From Collinsella sp. (GTDB lineage Bacteria; Actinomycetota; Coriobacteriia; Coriobacteriales; Coriobacteriaceae): DNA of 64,000 nucleotides. The DNA is taken from NCBI GenBank assembly GCA_019414025.1, contig DXMU01000020.1:25998-89997 (forward strand), written 5' to 3'. This document shows, piece after piece, positions 7,931 through 16,421 of the stretch (position 1 is the first letter of the stretch; each line of letters starts with the position of its first letter). A model generated the notes under the pieces. That model had not been told where the DNA came from. It saw only the letters and a program-made list of their open reading frames with translations, and did not search any database. The position numbers and the translations under genes are program-made.

Positions 7931-8956
7931 CTACTCCTGAACGGTTTCTTGGCAGACGACCTCGCGGATGGCGCGGATGCGGCGCATGGTGTCGTCGAAC
8001 TGGTCGGGGGTGAGGGCCTGAGCGCCGTCGGACCAAGCATGGCTCGGGTCGTCGTGGACCTCGATCTCCAGACCGTTGGCGCCGCAGGCGGTCGCCGCGA
8101 GCGCCATAGGCTCAACGTAGCGGGTGTAGCCGGTGGCGTGGCTGGGGTCGGCAACGACGGGCAGGTGCGACAGGTGGTGGAGCACCGGCACGGCGTTGAG
8201 GTCGAAGGTGTTGCGGGTGCGGGTCTCGAAGGTGCGGATACCGCGCTCACACAGGATGACGTTGTCGTTGCCCTCGCTCATGATGTACTCGGCAGCCATG
8301 AGCAGCTCGTCGACGGTGCCGGACATGCCGCGCTTGAGCAGAACCGGGGTCTGCGTCTTGCCGACCTCCTTGAGCAGGGGGAAATTCTGGGCGTTGCGAG
8401 CGCCAATCTGCATGACGTCAATCTTCTTGTCGAGGAAGACCTGCACGTCGCGCGGGTCCATGATCTCGGTGACGATCGGCATGTCGAGCTCGGCGGATGC
8501 CTCGCACAGCAGGTCCAGACCGGCGGGGCCCATGCCCTGGTAGGCGTACGGGGAAGTGCGGGGCTTGTAGGCGCCGCCGCGCAGCATCGTGGCGCCGGCT
8601 GCCTTCACGCGGCGGGCGATGCGGATGAGGTTCTCGCCCTCGACGGAGCACGGGCCGGCGATGACCTGGAACTGGTCGCCGCCGATCTTGACGCCGTGGC
8701 CGCAGTCGATGACGGAGTCCTCGGGGTGGAACTTGCGGTTGGCGCGCTTGAACGGCTCGGAGACGCGCTGCACGCGCTCGACGACGTCCATGGACTCGAG
8801 CAGGAATGGGTCGATCTTGGTCGTATCGCCCACCAGGCCGATGATCGTCTCGTTCTCGCCGCGCGAGACGTCGGTCTTCAGGCCCTTTTTCTCAATCCAG
8901 CTGACGATATGGCTGACGGCCTCGTCGCTGGCGCTCTGCTTTAAAATTGCAATCAT
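7931..8956 (-). CDS. aroF: 3-deoxy-7-phosphoheptulonate synthase (type I-beta, with N-terminal regulatory domain)
   Basis: First enzyme of the shikimate pathway; condenses PEP and erythrose 4-phosphate. The start chosen is the ATG at 8956 (MIAILKQ), giving 341 residues; the longer in-frame start at 9004 would put the attenuator hairpin inside the gene. Residues 1 to about 75 form a ferredoxin/ACT-like domain, as in the Thermotoga-type enzyme, where it confers tyrosine/phenylalanine inhibition. The TIM barrel follows, with AGPCSVEG, LRGGAYKPRTSPYAYQG, LLKRGMSG, LCERGIRTFE and DPSHATGY. It is the promoter-proximal gene of the aro operon, behind a leader with an intrinsic terminator. Confidence 0.95.
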   Translation of the reverse strand: MIAILKQSASDEAVSHIVSWIEKKGLKTDVSRGENETIIGLVGDTTKIDPFLLESMDVVERVQRVSEPFKRANRKFHPEDSVIDCGHGVKIGGDQFQVIAGPCSVEGENLIRIARRVKAAGATMLRGGAYKPRTSPYAYQGMGPAGLDLLCEASAELDMPIVTEIMDPRDVQVFLDKKIDVMQIGARNAQNFPLLKEVGKTQTPVLLKRGMSGTVDELLMAAEYIMSEGNDNVILCERGIRTFETRTRNTFDLNAVPVLHHLSHLPVVADPSHATGYTRYVEPMALAATACGANGLEIEVHDDPSHAWSDGAQALTPDQFDDTMRRIRAIREVVCQETVQE

Positions 8957-8978
8957 GGTGTGCCTCTCACCTCGATGG

Positions 8979-9029
8979 TTAGCCTTTGCAAAAACGGCCC
9001 GCATTGCGAGCCGTGTACATATGGTGCAT
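8979..9029 (-). other. Possible 16-codon leader ORF overlapping the aro attenuator
   Basis: An ATG at 9029 opens a 16-codon frame ending with TAA at 8979-8981, and the terminator hairpin lies inside it. It encodes one Tyr and one Phe but no aromatic run, and has no clear ribosome binding site. It begins five bases after a TATAAA box, so it would be leaderless or nearly so. It may be chance. Confidence 0.2.
8990..9014 (-). terminator. Intrinsic terminator / attenuator in the aro operon leader
   Basis: On the minus strand the arms at 9014-9006 and 9002-8994 form a 9-bp stem (one G-U pair) with an AAT loop, followed directly by TTTTT. No minus-strand gene lies upstream for it to terminate; the next feature is the plus-strand tRNA. 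It stands 34 bases before the aroF start and is best read as a leader attenuator. A candidate -10 box, TATAAA, lies at 9040-9035. Confidence 0.6.
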
Positions 9030-9119
9030 GAGAGTTTATACTATCAGACTCGCTTTTGCCTTCTAAAGTGGGCCGTTGAGCCGCGTCTTCCTCGGAATTG
9101 CAAAGCTTTTTCTTTTATT

Positions 9120-9149
9120 TTGATAGCCCGTGGTGCACTTGGGTATAAT
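9120..9149 (+). promoter_or_regulatory. Sigma70-type promoter of tRNA-Arg
   Basis: A TTGATA -35 box (9120-9125) and a perfect TATAAT -10 box (9144-9149) are 18 bp apart, placing the transcription start a few bases before the tRNA 5' end at 9161. Confidence 0.8.
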
Positions 9150-9160
9150 GCCAAACGTTG

Positions 9161-9237
9161 GCCCTATTAGCTCAGGGGATTAGAGCGTCTGCCTCCGGAG
9201 CAGAAGGCCGTTGGTTCGAATCCAACATGGGGCACCA
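9161..9237 (+). tRNA. tRNA-Arg (anticodon CCG)
   Basis: A full cloverleaf can be drawn: acceptor arm GCCCTAT paired with ATGGGGC (one G-U), D arm GCTC/GAGC, anticodon stem TCTGC/GCAGA with loop CTCCGGA giving anticodon CCG (reads CGG), T arm GTTGG/CCAAC with TTCGAAT, discriminator A and an encoded CCA end. A strong promoter precedes it and an intrinsic terminator follows. No integrase or duplicated 3' end is nearby. Confidence 0.97.
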
Positions 9238-9247
9238 TCGAACTAAG

Positions 9248-9284
9248 ACCGTCCGAACCTCGCATGGTCCGGGCGGTTTTTCTT
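9248..9284 (+). terminator. Intrinsic terminator after tRNA-Arg
   Basis: Arms at 9248-9259 and 9266-9277 pair over 12 positions with one mismatch and one G-U, followed by TTTTTCTT. It separates the tRNA from the downstream ATPase gene. Confidence 0.8.
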
Positions 9285-9312
9285 ATACCGACGCGACGTG
9301 ATGGGACGTGGT

Positions 9313-12030
9313 ATGGCAGTAACGGATATCGAGCGCGGACTTTCGACCGCCGAGGTCGAGGAACGCATCGCCGCCGGTAAAATCAACCGTAACATGGAGC
9401 TCAAGACCAAGTCGGTCAAAGAGCTCATTATCGAGAACCTCTGCACGCTGTTCAACTTGATCAATGTGGTCTTGGCGGTTTTGGTGCTGCTGACCGGTTC
9501 GTTCAAGAACCTGACGTTCTTGTTTGTGGTGTTCTTGAACACCGCCATCGGTGTCATCCAGTCCATGCGTTCCAAGAAGATGGTCGATAAGCTCACGCTG
9601 CTGACCTCCAAGAAGGCCATTGCGGTGCGCGACGGCGCCGAGGTGGAGCTCGACCTGGACCAGATCGTGCTCGACGATATCATCCGCCTGGGGCGCGGCG
9701 ACCAGATTCCCGCTGACGCCGTGGTGGTTTCGGGCGAGGCGCTCGTGAACGAGAGCCTGCTGACGGGTGAGAGCGACCTCATTAAGAAACAGCCCGGTTC
9801 CGAGCTCATGAGCGGCAGCTTTATCGACTCGGGCTTGCTGCGCGCCCGCGTGATCCATGTCGGCGCCGACAACTACGTGGCCAAAATAGATAACGAGGCG
9901 AAGTACGTCAAAAAGGTCAATTCCGAGATCATGAACGCGCTTAACGCCATCGTGCGCTTTGCGAGCATCATCATGATCCCGCTCGGTTTGGCGTTGTTTG
10001 CCTCGAGTGTGAGCGAGCTGTGGGATGCCGCGGGAACCCCGGGCGATAGCGCGCTTTCGTGGTGCTTCTCCGAGCTGTTGGCTGGTCATGTGCCTTCGTC
10101 GGCGCTGCTGTCCACGGTGGGCGCCCTGCTGGGCATGATCCCGCAAGGCCTGGTGCTGCTGACCTCGTCGGTGCTCGCCATCGCCACGGTGCGCCTGGCC
10201 CGCCGCAAGGTGCTGGCGCAGCAGCTTTACTGCATCGAGACGCTCGCTCGCGTCGACGTGCTGTGCCTGGACAAGACGGGCACCATCACGTCGGGCCGCA
10301 TGGAGGTCGAGGGTACCTATCCGCTACCGGTCGAGGGTATGGGTGTGGGGGAGAGCGACGCCGCCGTTCCCGTCGATACCACGGTGCTCGATTTTGCGCT
10401 GGCTAACGTGGCGCGTGCGACCTCGGCCGATGCCAACGAGACCTGCCAGGCGCTGCTCAACTATTACGCCGATCGCCCGGTCGAGGTGTCTGAGCCGCTG
10501 TCGGTCATTCCGTTCTCGTCCTCCAAAAAGTGGAGTGGTGCCTCGTTTGCGCAGGGCTCCTATGTGATGGGTGCGGCGCAGTTTGTGCTCTCTGATCGTG
10601 CGTTTGCCCAGGTCGAGAACCGTGTCGCCGAGCTTGCCGATACCTGCCGCGTGCTCGTGGTGGCGCGCGTGGACGGCTTTACGCCCGATGGCGATATGGT
10701 GGGCGAGGCCGAGCCCGTGGGCTTTGTGACCATCCGCGACGAGATTCGTACCTCGGCGGCCGAGACCATCGGCTACTTTAACGAGCAGGGCGTGACCCTT
10801 AACGTGATCAGTGGCGACGACCCGCGTACGGTGTCGTCGATCGCGCGCGTGGTGGGCGTGCCGGGGGCGGACGCTTATGTGGACGCCACGACGCTCGATA
10901 CGCCGGCCAAGCTCGATGCCGCAGTGGACCGCTACCATGTTTTTGGTCGTGTGACCCCGCAGCAGAAGCGCGAGCTCGTGCAGGCACTCAAGCGCCGCGA
11001 GCACACCGTGGCCATGACGGGCGACGGCGTCAACGACGTGCTGGCGCTCAAGGAGGCCGACTGCTCCGTCGCCATGGCGGCCGGCTCCGATGCCGCGCGC
11101 AACGTGGCCGAGATCGTGCTCGTCGACAACGACTTTGCCTCGATGCCTGCTGTGGTGGCCGAGGGCCGTCGCTCCATCAACAACCTGCAGCGTTCGGCTT
11201 CGCTGTTCTTGACCAAGACGCTGTTCTCGATGGGCCTGGCGGCGCTGTGCATCGCACTGCCGCCGTACCCTTTCGAGCCGATTCAGATGACGCTCATCAA
11301 CTTCTTCTGCATTGGCGCGCCGGGCTTTGTGTTGGGCCTGGAGCCCAACAATGCTCGCGTGAAGGGGTCGTTCCTGACGAACGTGCTCAAGCGGGCACTG
11401 CCGGCGTCGCTTGCGGTCATTTTGGCCGCGGCGCTCGATATCTTTGTGGCGCGCGTGTTCGGCTTTAACCAGCTCACGCTGTCTACGATGTGCCTGCTTA
11501 CTTCGTGCGCTGCGAGTGTCAGCCTGATCTGGTGTATCTCGCAGCCCCTCACGCCCTTACGCGTGGCGCTCTTTGTGTTTGTAGTTGCCGGCATCCTGAC
11601 GGGCGTTATCGGATTCCCGAAGCTGCTGTCTATTGCCAACCTGTCGATGGGCCAGATGGTTATCTTGGCTGTCATCGTGGTCATCACCTGCTCGGTGTTC
11701 TTTAAGCTCGCCACGATGATGGATTCGCTCAAGCCGCGTCGTCGTCATGCCGCAACTGGTTTTGGCCGCGGTGTGCGCGTCCGCTTGGGTCGCGGTGGCG
11801 GCAAGGTGAGCTCGACGGGTTCGACGGCCGAGCGTTTTGCCAAGCGCGTCGCCGCCGACATGGCACAGCGCCGCGAAGCTCGCACCGTTCGTGAGGCCGA
11901 GGCCCGCGCACTCGAGGGCGTGGCCCAGGCCCAGCCCAAGAAAAAGAAGAGTACCGGAGTCAAGCGCTCCCGCGTGACCAAGTCCGCCCAAGGCATCAAA
12001 GTCTCGATGCCAAGCAAAAAGAAGAAATAA
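9313..12030 (+). CDS. P-type cation-transporting ATPase (CtpE/Exp7-like)
   Basis: An ATP-driven ion pump of the inner membrane. About 905 residues from the ATG at 9313 (two in-frame starts at 9298 and 9301 are also possible; none has a strong ribosome binding site). It shows the actuator motif TGES at about 151, a transmembrane MIPQGLVLLTS segment, the phosphorylation motif DKTGTIT with Asp at about 320, and the hinge GDGVNDV at about 570. A C-terminal hydrophobic block is followed by an unusual tail of roughly 90 residues very rich in Lys and Arg. The MIP-x-GL motif and lack of N-terminal metal-binding Cys pairs argue against copper or zinc export; related proteins include calcium-linked pumps, but the ion is not established. 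Confidence 0.9.
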   Translation: MAVTDIERGLSTAEVEERIAAGKINRNMELKTKSVKELIIENLCTLFNLINVVLAVLVLLTGSFKNLTFLFVVFLNTAIGVIQSMRSKKMVDKLTLLTSKKAIAVRDGAEVELDLDQIVLDDIIRLGRGDQIPADAVVVSGEALVNESLLTGESDLIKKQPGSELMSGSFIDSGLLRARVIHVGADNYVAKIDNEAKYVKKVNSEIMNALNAIVRFASIIMIPLGLALFASSVSELWDAAGTPGDSALSWCFSELLAGHVPSSALLSTVGALLGMIPQGLVLLTSSVLAIATVRLARRKVLAQQLYCIETLARVDVLCLDKTGTITSGRMEVEGTYPLPVEGMGVGESDAAVPVDTTVLDFALANVARATSADANETCQALLNYYADRPVEVSEPLSVIPFSSSKKWSGASFAQGSYVMGAAQFVLSDRAFAQVENRVAELADTCRVLVVARVDGFTPDGDMVGEAEPVGFVTIRDEIRTSAAETIGYFNEQGVTLNVISGDDPRTVSSIARVVGVPGADAYVDATTLDTPAKLDAAVDRYHVFGRVTPQQKRELVQALKRREHTVAMTGDGVNDVLALKEADCSVAMAAGSDAARNVAEIVLVDNDFASMPAVVAEGRRSINNLQRSASLFLTKTLFSMGLAALCIALPPYPFEPIQMTLINFFCIGAPGFVLGLEPNNARVKGSFLTNVLKRALPASLAVILAAALDIFVARVFGFNQLTLSTMCLLTSCAASVSLIWCISQPLTPLRVALFVFVVAGILTGVIGFPKLLSIANLSMGQMVILAVIVVITCSVFFKLATMMDSLKPRRRHAATGFGRGVRVRLGRGGGKVSSTGSTAERFAKRVAADMAQRREARTVREAEARALEGVAQAQPKKKKSTGVKRSRVTKSAQGIKVSMPSKKKK

Positions 12031-12133
12031 CTACGCGCCCTGGCGATGTTGAATTGGTGCCTTGCTCCTGTGGGGCCGTGGCGATGTTATGCTCTAACCT
12101 CGATTGTTTGAATTGCTTCGAAAAGAGGATGCC

Positions 12134-13276
12134 GTGATCTGCCCGCATTGCCTTAAGACTATCGAGGACGGCGCCTCGTTCTGCCCCTACTGCAACGCCT
12201 ATGTGGGTCCGGGCGATGGTCCGGAGCACACCGAGTTCGTGTTCTGTGAGGGCTGCGGTGCCCGTCTTTCTCCGCATGATCGCACGTGCCCCAAATGCGG
12301 ACGCCCCGCTCCGGGTATCCTCTCCGAGGACGCGGCCGCATCCGACCTGGCAGCGGGCCGCACGGCGGGCTTTCCGCGCCTAACGCAAGAGCAGATCGAT
12401 ACCGAGGTGCCGCATGCGCCGGCCTCTGCCGCTGCGGTGCTTTCGGACGCCGCCGACCCCAATGAGACCTGCGTGCTGCCAACTTTCGATAAGGATTTCG
12501 GTATCCCCAAGGTCGATATTCCCACGCCCGTTTCCCTGCATGACGATGCTCAAAAACCCAAGCGCAAGGTGCATCCCGACGAGGACGCCTATCACAAGCA
12601 CAAGCGTCATATCCCCAAGCCGCTCATTATCATCGCGGTCCTTGCCGTCGTTTGCGGCGGTGCCTATTGGTTCGTGACGGCCGATCCTATGGGTGTCATG
12701 CCTGGCTTCTACGACCAGTTTGGCCAGGCCGCGCAGACGACCTTCCCCACGCGTCAAAAGGGCGAGGCCACTGAGGACGATACCAAGCAGGACGATTCTG
12801 CCGAGGTGGTCCAGGAAGAAACCGTGCTCACCGATGATCAGCTCTATACCAGGCTCGACGGTCTGTATCAGACCATCGTGTCCTATGCTGACGAGGATCA
12901 GATCGGCGAGGTCATCGATTCCTTTAACAACGGCTATCTCCGAACGCCGCTGTCCACCCGTCAGGAGCTGTCGCAGAGTGCCTACGCCCTGCGTGATCAG
13001 ATCAAAAAGACGCAAGATGAGCTTAACAACCTGAAAGTACAGGACGATACGGTCTATGCGGATGACATCGCCCACTTAAAGCAGCTTGCCGAGTGGATGT
13101 ATGAGCGCGTCGACGTGATCTGCCAGAGCTGGGATATCTCGCTGGCCATTCCCGATGGCGAGTCGATGAGTTCCCACCAAAGCGAGATCCTGGCGCCCAT
13201 CGCGCAGGGCGGCAACAGCGCGCTGAACCAGTACGACGCCAATGTGGGTTCCTGGAAGCCGCAGCAGCGTTCCTAA
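12134..13276 (+). CDS. Zinc-ribbon protein with one transmembrane segment
   Basis: Function unknown. The start taken is the GTG at 12134, five bases after AAAGAGG; an in-frame TTG at 12104 is less likely. The 380-residue protein begins with two four-cysteine zinc ribbons: Cys 3, 6, 17, 20 and Cys 38, 41, 52, 55. A linker rich in Ala, Asp and Pro leads to a basic stretch and a single membrane helix (about 164-182), then an extracytoplasmic part of some 190 residues with acidic and helical stretches. The topology, zinc ribbons inside and helical domain outside, suggests a sensing or scaffolding protein. It stands two genes before a TPR protein of similar layout and the Rod operon. Confidence 0.85.
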   Translation: MICPHCLKTIEDGASFCPYCNAYVGPGDGPEHTEFVFCEGCGARLSPHDRTCPKCGRPAPGILSEDAAASDLAAGRTAGFPRLTQEQIDTEVPHAPASAAAVLSDAADPNETCVLPTFDKDFGIPKVDIPTPVSLHDDAQKPKRKVHPDEDAYHKHKRHIPKPLIIIAVLAVVCGGAYWFVTADPMGVMPGFYDQFGQAAQTTFPTRQKGEATEDDTKQDDSAEVVQEETVLTDDQLYTRLDGLYQTIVSYADEDQIGEVIDSFNNGYLRTPLSTRQELSQSAYALRDQIKKTQDELNNLKVQDDTVYADDIAHLKQLAEWMYERVDVICQSWDISLAIPDGESMSSHQSEILAPIAQGGNSALNQYDANVGSWKPQQRS

Positions 13277-13313
13277 AATAGTTCGCCATAGTCGGCATAA
13301 CCTACGTGCGCAA

Positions 13314-13343
13314 TTGATGTAAGCCCGTGCTTATTGCTACAAT
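13314..13343 (+). promoter_or_regulatory. Candidate promoter of the cyclophilin-TPR unit
   Basis: TTGATG (13314-13319) and TACAAT (13338-13343) are separated by 18 bp, about 35 bp upstream of the cyclophilin ribosome binding site. Confidence 0.6.
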
Positions 13344-13382
13344 TCGTACAAATATGCTTTAAACGCACGAGGAAGGAACCAC

Positions 13383-13925
13383 ATGTTTGGTTTTAAGAAA
13401 GAGCTCTACACGCCCGAGTATCAGCTTGTCGGCGACGAGTGCGCCGTAATCGAGACGTCGAAGGGTACCATCAAGGTCAAGTTTGACGGCGAGGGCGCTC
13501 CCATTCATGTCGCGAACTTCTGCGAGCTTTCCACGATGGGTTTCTATGATGGCCTTAAGTTCCATCGCTATGTGCCCGGTTTTGTTATCCAAGGTGGCGA
13601 CCCCAATACCCGCGACATGTCCGGCGCCGACGTCGCCGCCGGTCTTGAGGGCCCCGACGGCATGCCCGGTACCGGTGGCCCCGGCTACTGCATCAAGGGC
13701 GAGTTTGCCACCAATCCGCGCAACAGCCATGTCGATGGCGCCCTTGCCATGGCACGCTCCATGGACCCCGATTCCGCGGGTTCGCAGTTCTACTTCTGCC
13801 TGGGTGCCCAGCATAACCTCGATTCCGGTTACACCGTCTTTGGTACCACGGTCGAGGGTCTCGATGTGATTTCGCAGCTGCGTGCCGGCGACGAGATCGT
13901 CCATGTCGAGATCGTTCACGAGTAA
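13383..13925 (+). CDS. Cyclophilin-type peptidyl-prolyl cis-trans isomerase
   Basis: Catalyses proline isomerisation during protein folding. The 180-residue protein has the cyclophilin core: FHRYVPGFVIQGGDP with the catalytic Arg, MARSMDPDSAGSQFYFC, and FGTTVEGLDV. It has no signal peptide, so it is likely cytoplasmic. An AGGAAGGA ribosome binding site precedes the ATG. It is followed after 11 bp by the TPR membrane protein gene, so the two are probably cotranscribed. Confidence 0.95.
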   Translation: MFGFKKELYTPEYQLVGDECAVIETSKGTIKVKFDGEGAPIHVANFCELSTMGFYDGLKFHRYVPGFVIQGGDPNTRDMSGADVAAGLEGPDGMPGTGGPGYCIKGEFATNPRNSHVDGALAMARSMDPDSAGSQFYFCLGAQHNLDSGYTVFGTTVEGLDVISQLRAGDEIVHVEIVHE

Positions 13926-13936
13926 AGGGGACTTCC

Positions 13937-15241
13937 TTGAATAGCCAGCTGATCCAACAGGGCCGCGCCGCTTACCGCGCGGGTGATTTTTCCGCTGCAG
14001 CCCAGATGCTTGGGGCGGCAAAGACTCCCGATGAGATTATGGGCGAGGCCGATCACCTTCGTGGCAACGCCTTGATGCACCTGGGCATGTATGCCGAGGC
14101 CGCCGAGGCCTATGCCGCCGCCCTCAACGACGGCACCTACGGCAAGCGCGGCGCGCTGCTCACCAACCGCGGCAAGGCGCTTGCCGCCGTGGGCGACTAC
14201 ACGACGGCCGCTCAGGCGTTCTCTGCTGCTACGCAGGATGCTTCCTATGCCACGCCGTTCAAGGCCTATCTGGGCCTGGGCAATGCGCTGTTCCAGTCGG
14301 GCGACTATGCCAACGCGGGAACCGCCTTCCGTCAGGCTGCCATCGACGGCGCCAATCCGGCTCCTGCCGCCGCGCTCGGCGAGCTCGGTCGTTGCTTCAT
14401 TAAACTCGGACGTCCGGCGGATGCCGTGGAGACCTACCGCACAGCTATCGACTTTGCCGGCCCACGCGACGACACGCGTGCGCTCAACGCCGGCATGGGT
14501 CAGGCGCTTTCTGCCGCCGGCCGTCCCTCCGACGCACTCGACGCCTTTAACGCCGCTACTGCCGATGGCATCTACCAGCTCACCTCCGAGCAGGCCGACG
14601 AGCTTGCCCGCGTGCACGATTCGCTTGCCGCGCTGTCTGCCCAAACGGCTATGGCCACGGCTCCGGCGCCCGCGATGGACGCTCCTGCCGTCGATCCGCT
14701 CGATCCTACGGGCGCGACCGGTCAGTTTATGCCCGATCCCTCGGACACCGGTTTCTTTACGCTGTCCGAGTCCGAGATGGTCCAGCAGGACCGTCAGGAT
14801 CGTAAGCAGGCCAAGGTCCGTCGTCGCCATCGCCACACGGGTCTCAAAGTCTTCATCGTGCTGCTTCTGCTCATTTTGATCGCCGCGGGCGGTCTGGGCT
14901 TTGCCTACACGCGCGGCTTTGGCTTCCCGTCTCAGGAGTCTGTCGTTACCGATCTGTTCCAGGCTGCCGGCGACGGTGACACCGCAAAGGCCGAGTCTTG
15001 CCTGGCTTCGAGCCTGTCCGAGGACGCCAAGTCGATGATCATCTCCTCGATTCCGCAGGGTGCCACCGTGTCCGTCGAGGGCATGGATCAGTCCATGACC
15101 GAGACGACCGCCAAGGTGAAGGCATCGCTGTCCAAGGGAGGCGAGCAGGAGTACACCGTCAAATTCGTGCGCTCCGACAACCATATCGGCTGGGCCGTTT
15201 CCTCGCTCGATATGGATTTCTCGGCTGCTGACAACCAGTAG
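13937..15241 (+). CDS. TPR-repeat protein with one transmembrane segment
   Basis: Unknown role. A TTG start at 13937 follows AAAGGGG. The 434 residues begin with tandem helical TPR-like repeats (about 1-230, many Ala-Tyr-Ala and DAVETYRTA patterns), then a Pro/Ala linker, a basic stretch, a single membrane helix (about 300-322, a Leu/Ile run) and an extracytoplasmic domain of some 110 residues resembling small stress or lipocalin-like DUF4878 folds. TPRs usually bind partner proteins; with the neighbouring Rod operon a scaffold role in envelope growth is possible but is only inference. It shares its inside-helix-outside layout with the zinc-ribbon protein two genes upstream. Confidence 0.87.
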   Translation: MNSQLIQQGRAAYRAGDFSAAAQMLGAAKTPDEIMGEADHLRGNALMHLGMYAEAAEAYAAALNDGTYGKRGALLTNRGKALAAVGDYTTAAQAFSAATQDASYATPFKAYLGLGNALFQSGDYANAGTAFRQAAIDGANPAPAAALGELGRCFIKLGRPADAVETYRTAIDFAGPRDDTRALNAGMGQALSAAGRPSDALDAFNAATADGIYQLTSEQADELARVHDSLAALSAQTAMATAPAPAMDAPAVDPLDPTGATGQFMPDPSDTGFFTLSESEMVQQDRQDRKQAKVRRRHRHTGLKVFIVLLLLILIAAGGLGFAYTRGFGFPSQESVVTDLFQAAGDGDTAKAESCLASSLSEDAKSMIISSIPQGATVSVEGMDQSMTETTAKVKASLSKGGEQEYTVKFVRSDNHIGWAVSSLDMDFSAADNQ

Positions 15242-15263
15242 TGACCTTATGGGATTTAGCTTT

Positions 15264-15296
15264 GCCCGGCGCTTCACCGCAAGTGAGGTGCCGGGC
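15264..15296. other. G+C-rich hairpin between the TPR gene and mreB
   Basis: GCCCGGC (15264-15270) pairs with GCCGGGC (15290-15296), with a further CAC/GTG pair inside. No U-run follows, so it may be a processing or Rho-independent pause site rather than a clean terminator. Confidence 0.4.
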
Positions 15297-15356
15297 TTGC
15301 GCTAGTATGATGAGCTAGTAGTTTTCCAGCAATCATCCAACACATCAGGAGTTGCG

Positions 15357-16400
15357 TTGTTTTCTTTGATGGATATGTTCTTCGGTAGCTATGCGGGCGA
15401 TCTTGCCATCGACCTCGGCACCGCAAATACGCTTGTCTCCGTGCGCGGCAAGGGCATCGTCATCCGCGAGCCTTCCGTCGTCGCCATCGACAAGAACGAC
15501 GAGCGCATCCTGGCGGTCGGTATCGAGGCAAAGCGCATGCTTGGCCGTACGCCCGGCAACATCGTGGCCGTTCGTCCCCTGAAGGACGGCGTCATCGCCG
15601 ACTTCGACGTTACCGAGGCCATGCTCCGCTACTTTATCGACAAGGCTTCCGAGAAGCGCTATCCGTGGACCCCGCGTCCGCGCGTTGTCGTCTGCGTTCC
15701 CTCCGGCGTCACGTCGGTCGAGAAGCGCGCCGTCTTTGAGGCCACGATCCAGGCCGGTGCCCGCCAGGCCTACCTGATCGAGGAGCCCATGGCTGCCGCT
15801 ATCGGCGCCGACCTGCCCGTCGAGGAGCCCACCGGCTCCATGGTCATCGACATCGGTGGCGGTACCACCGAGGTTGCCGTTATCGCTATGGGCGGCATCG
15901 TCGTCTCGCAGTCCATCCGTATTGCCGGCGACGAGTTCGATCAGGCCATCCTCACGCACGTTCGTGATGCCTACAACCTGGCCATCGGCGAGCGTACGGC
16001 AGAGGACATCAAGATCAAGGTCGGCTCCGCCGTGCCGCTCAAGGACGAGCTCGATGTCGAGGTCAACGGCCGCGACGTGATCACCGGTCTGCCCAAGACC
16101 GTGCGCATCGAGAGCGAGGAGATTCGTCGCGCACTCAACAAGCCGCTTGACGAGATGGCCAAGGCCGTCAAGGACGCACTCGACGCTACGCCTCCCGATC
16201 TCGCCTCGGACCTTATGTACTACGGCATTTTGCTGACCGGTGGCGGCGCGCTGCTGCGCGGTCTCGACGTGCGCCTGCGCGATGAGACCGGCGTTTCGGT
16301 CAACGTCAGCCCCACGGCGCTCGATAACGTTGTTAACGGCTGTGCCCGCGTGCTCGAGGCCAATGCGTTTGATGGCGGCTTCGTCCAGACCAATGCTTAA
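15357..16400 (+). CDS. mreB: Rod shape-determining protein MreB
   Basis: Bacterial actin that polymerises under the membrane and guides the lateral wall synthesis complex. The start is the TTG at 15357 after AGGAG. The 347 residues carry the actin-fold ATP-binding motifs: DLGTANT at 19-25, the IDIGGGTTEVAV phosphate-2 loop, and LTGGGALLRGL near the C-terminus. It opens the rod operon, followed within 25 bp by mreC. The sequence is a typical MreB; Mbl-type paralogues cannot be told apart with confidence, but position next to mreC supports MreB. Confidence 0.97.
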   Translation: MFSLMDMFFGSYAGDLAIDLGTANTLVSVRGKGIVIREPSVVAIDKNDERILAVGIEAKRMLGRTPGNIVAVRPLKDGVIADFDVTEAMLRYFIDKASEKRYPWTPRPRVVVCVPSGVTSVEKRAVFEATIQAGARQAYLIEEPMAAAIGADLPVEEPTGSMVIDIGGGTTEVAVIAMGGIVVSQSIRIAGDEFDQAILTHVRDAYNLAIGERTAEDIKIKVGSAVPLKDELDVEVNGRDVITGLPKTVRIESEEIRRALNKPLDEMAKAVKDALDATPPDLASDLMYYGILLTGGGALLRGLDVRLRDETGVSVNVSPTALDNVVNGCARVLEANAFDGGFVQTNA

Positions 16401-16421
16401 TTTCCAAAAGGTGGATTCCAT

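Noticed and set aside
7484..8944. 486-codon plus-strand frame over aroF and tyrA
   Set aside because: Crosses two real genes on the other strand and has no ribosome binding site or family motif.
9161..9237. tRNA-Arg as a phage or island attachment site
   Set aside because: No integrase nearby, no repeated 3' end downstream, and housekeeping genes on both sides.
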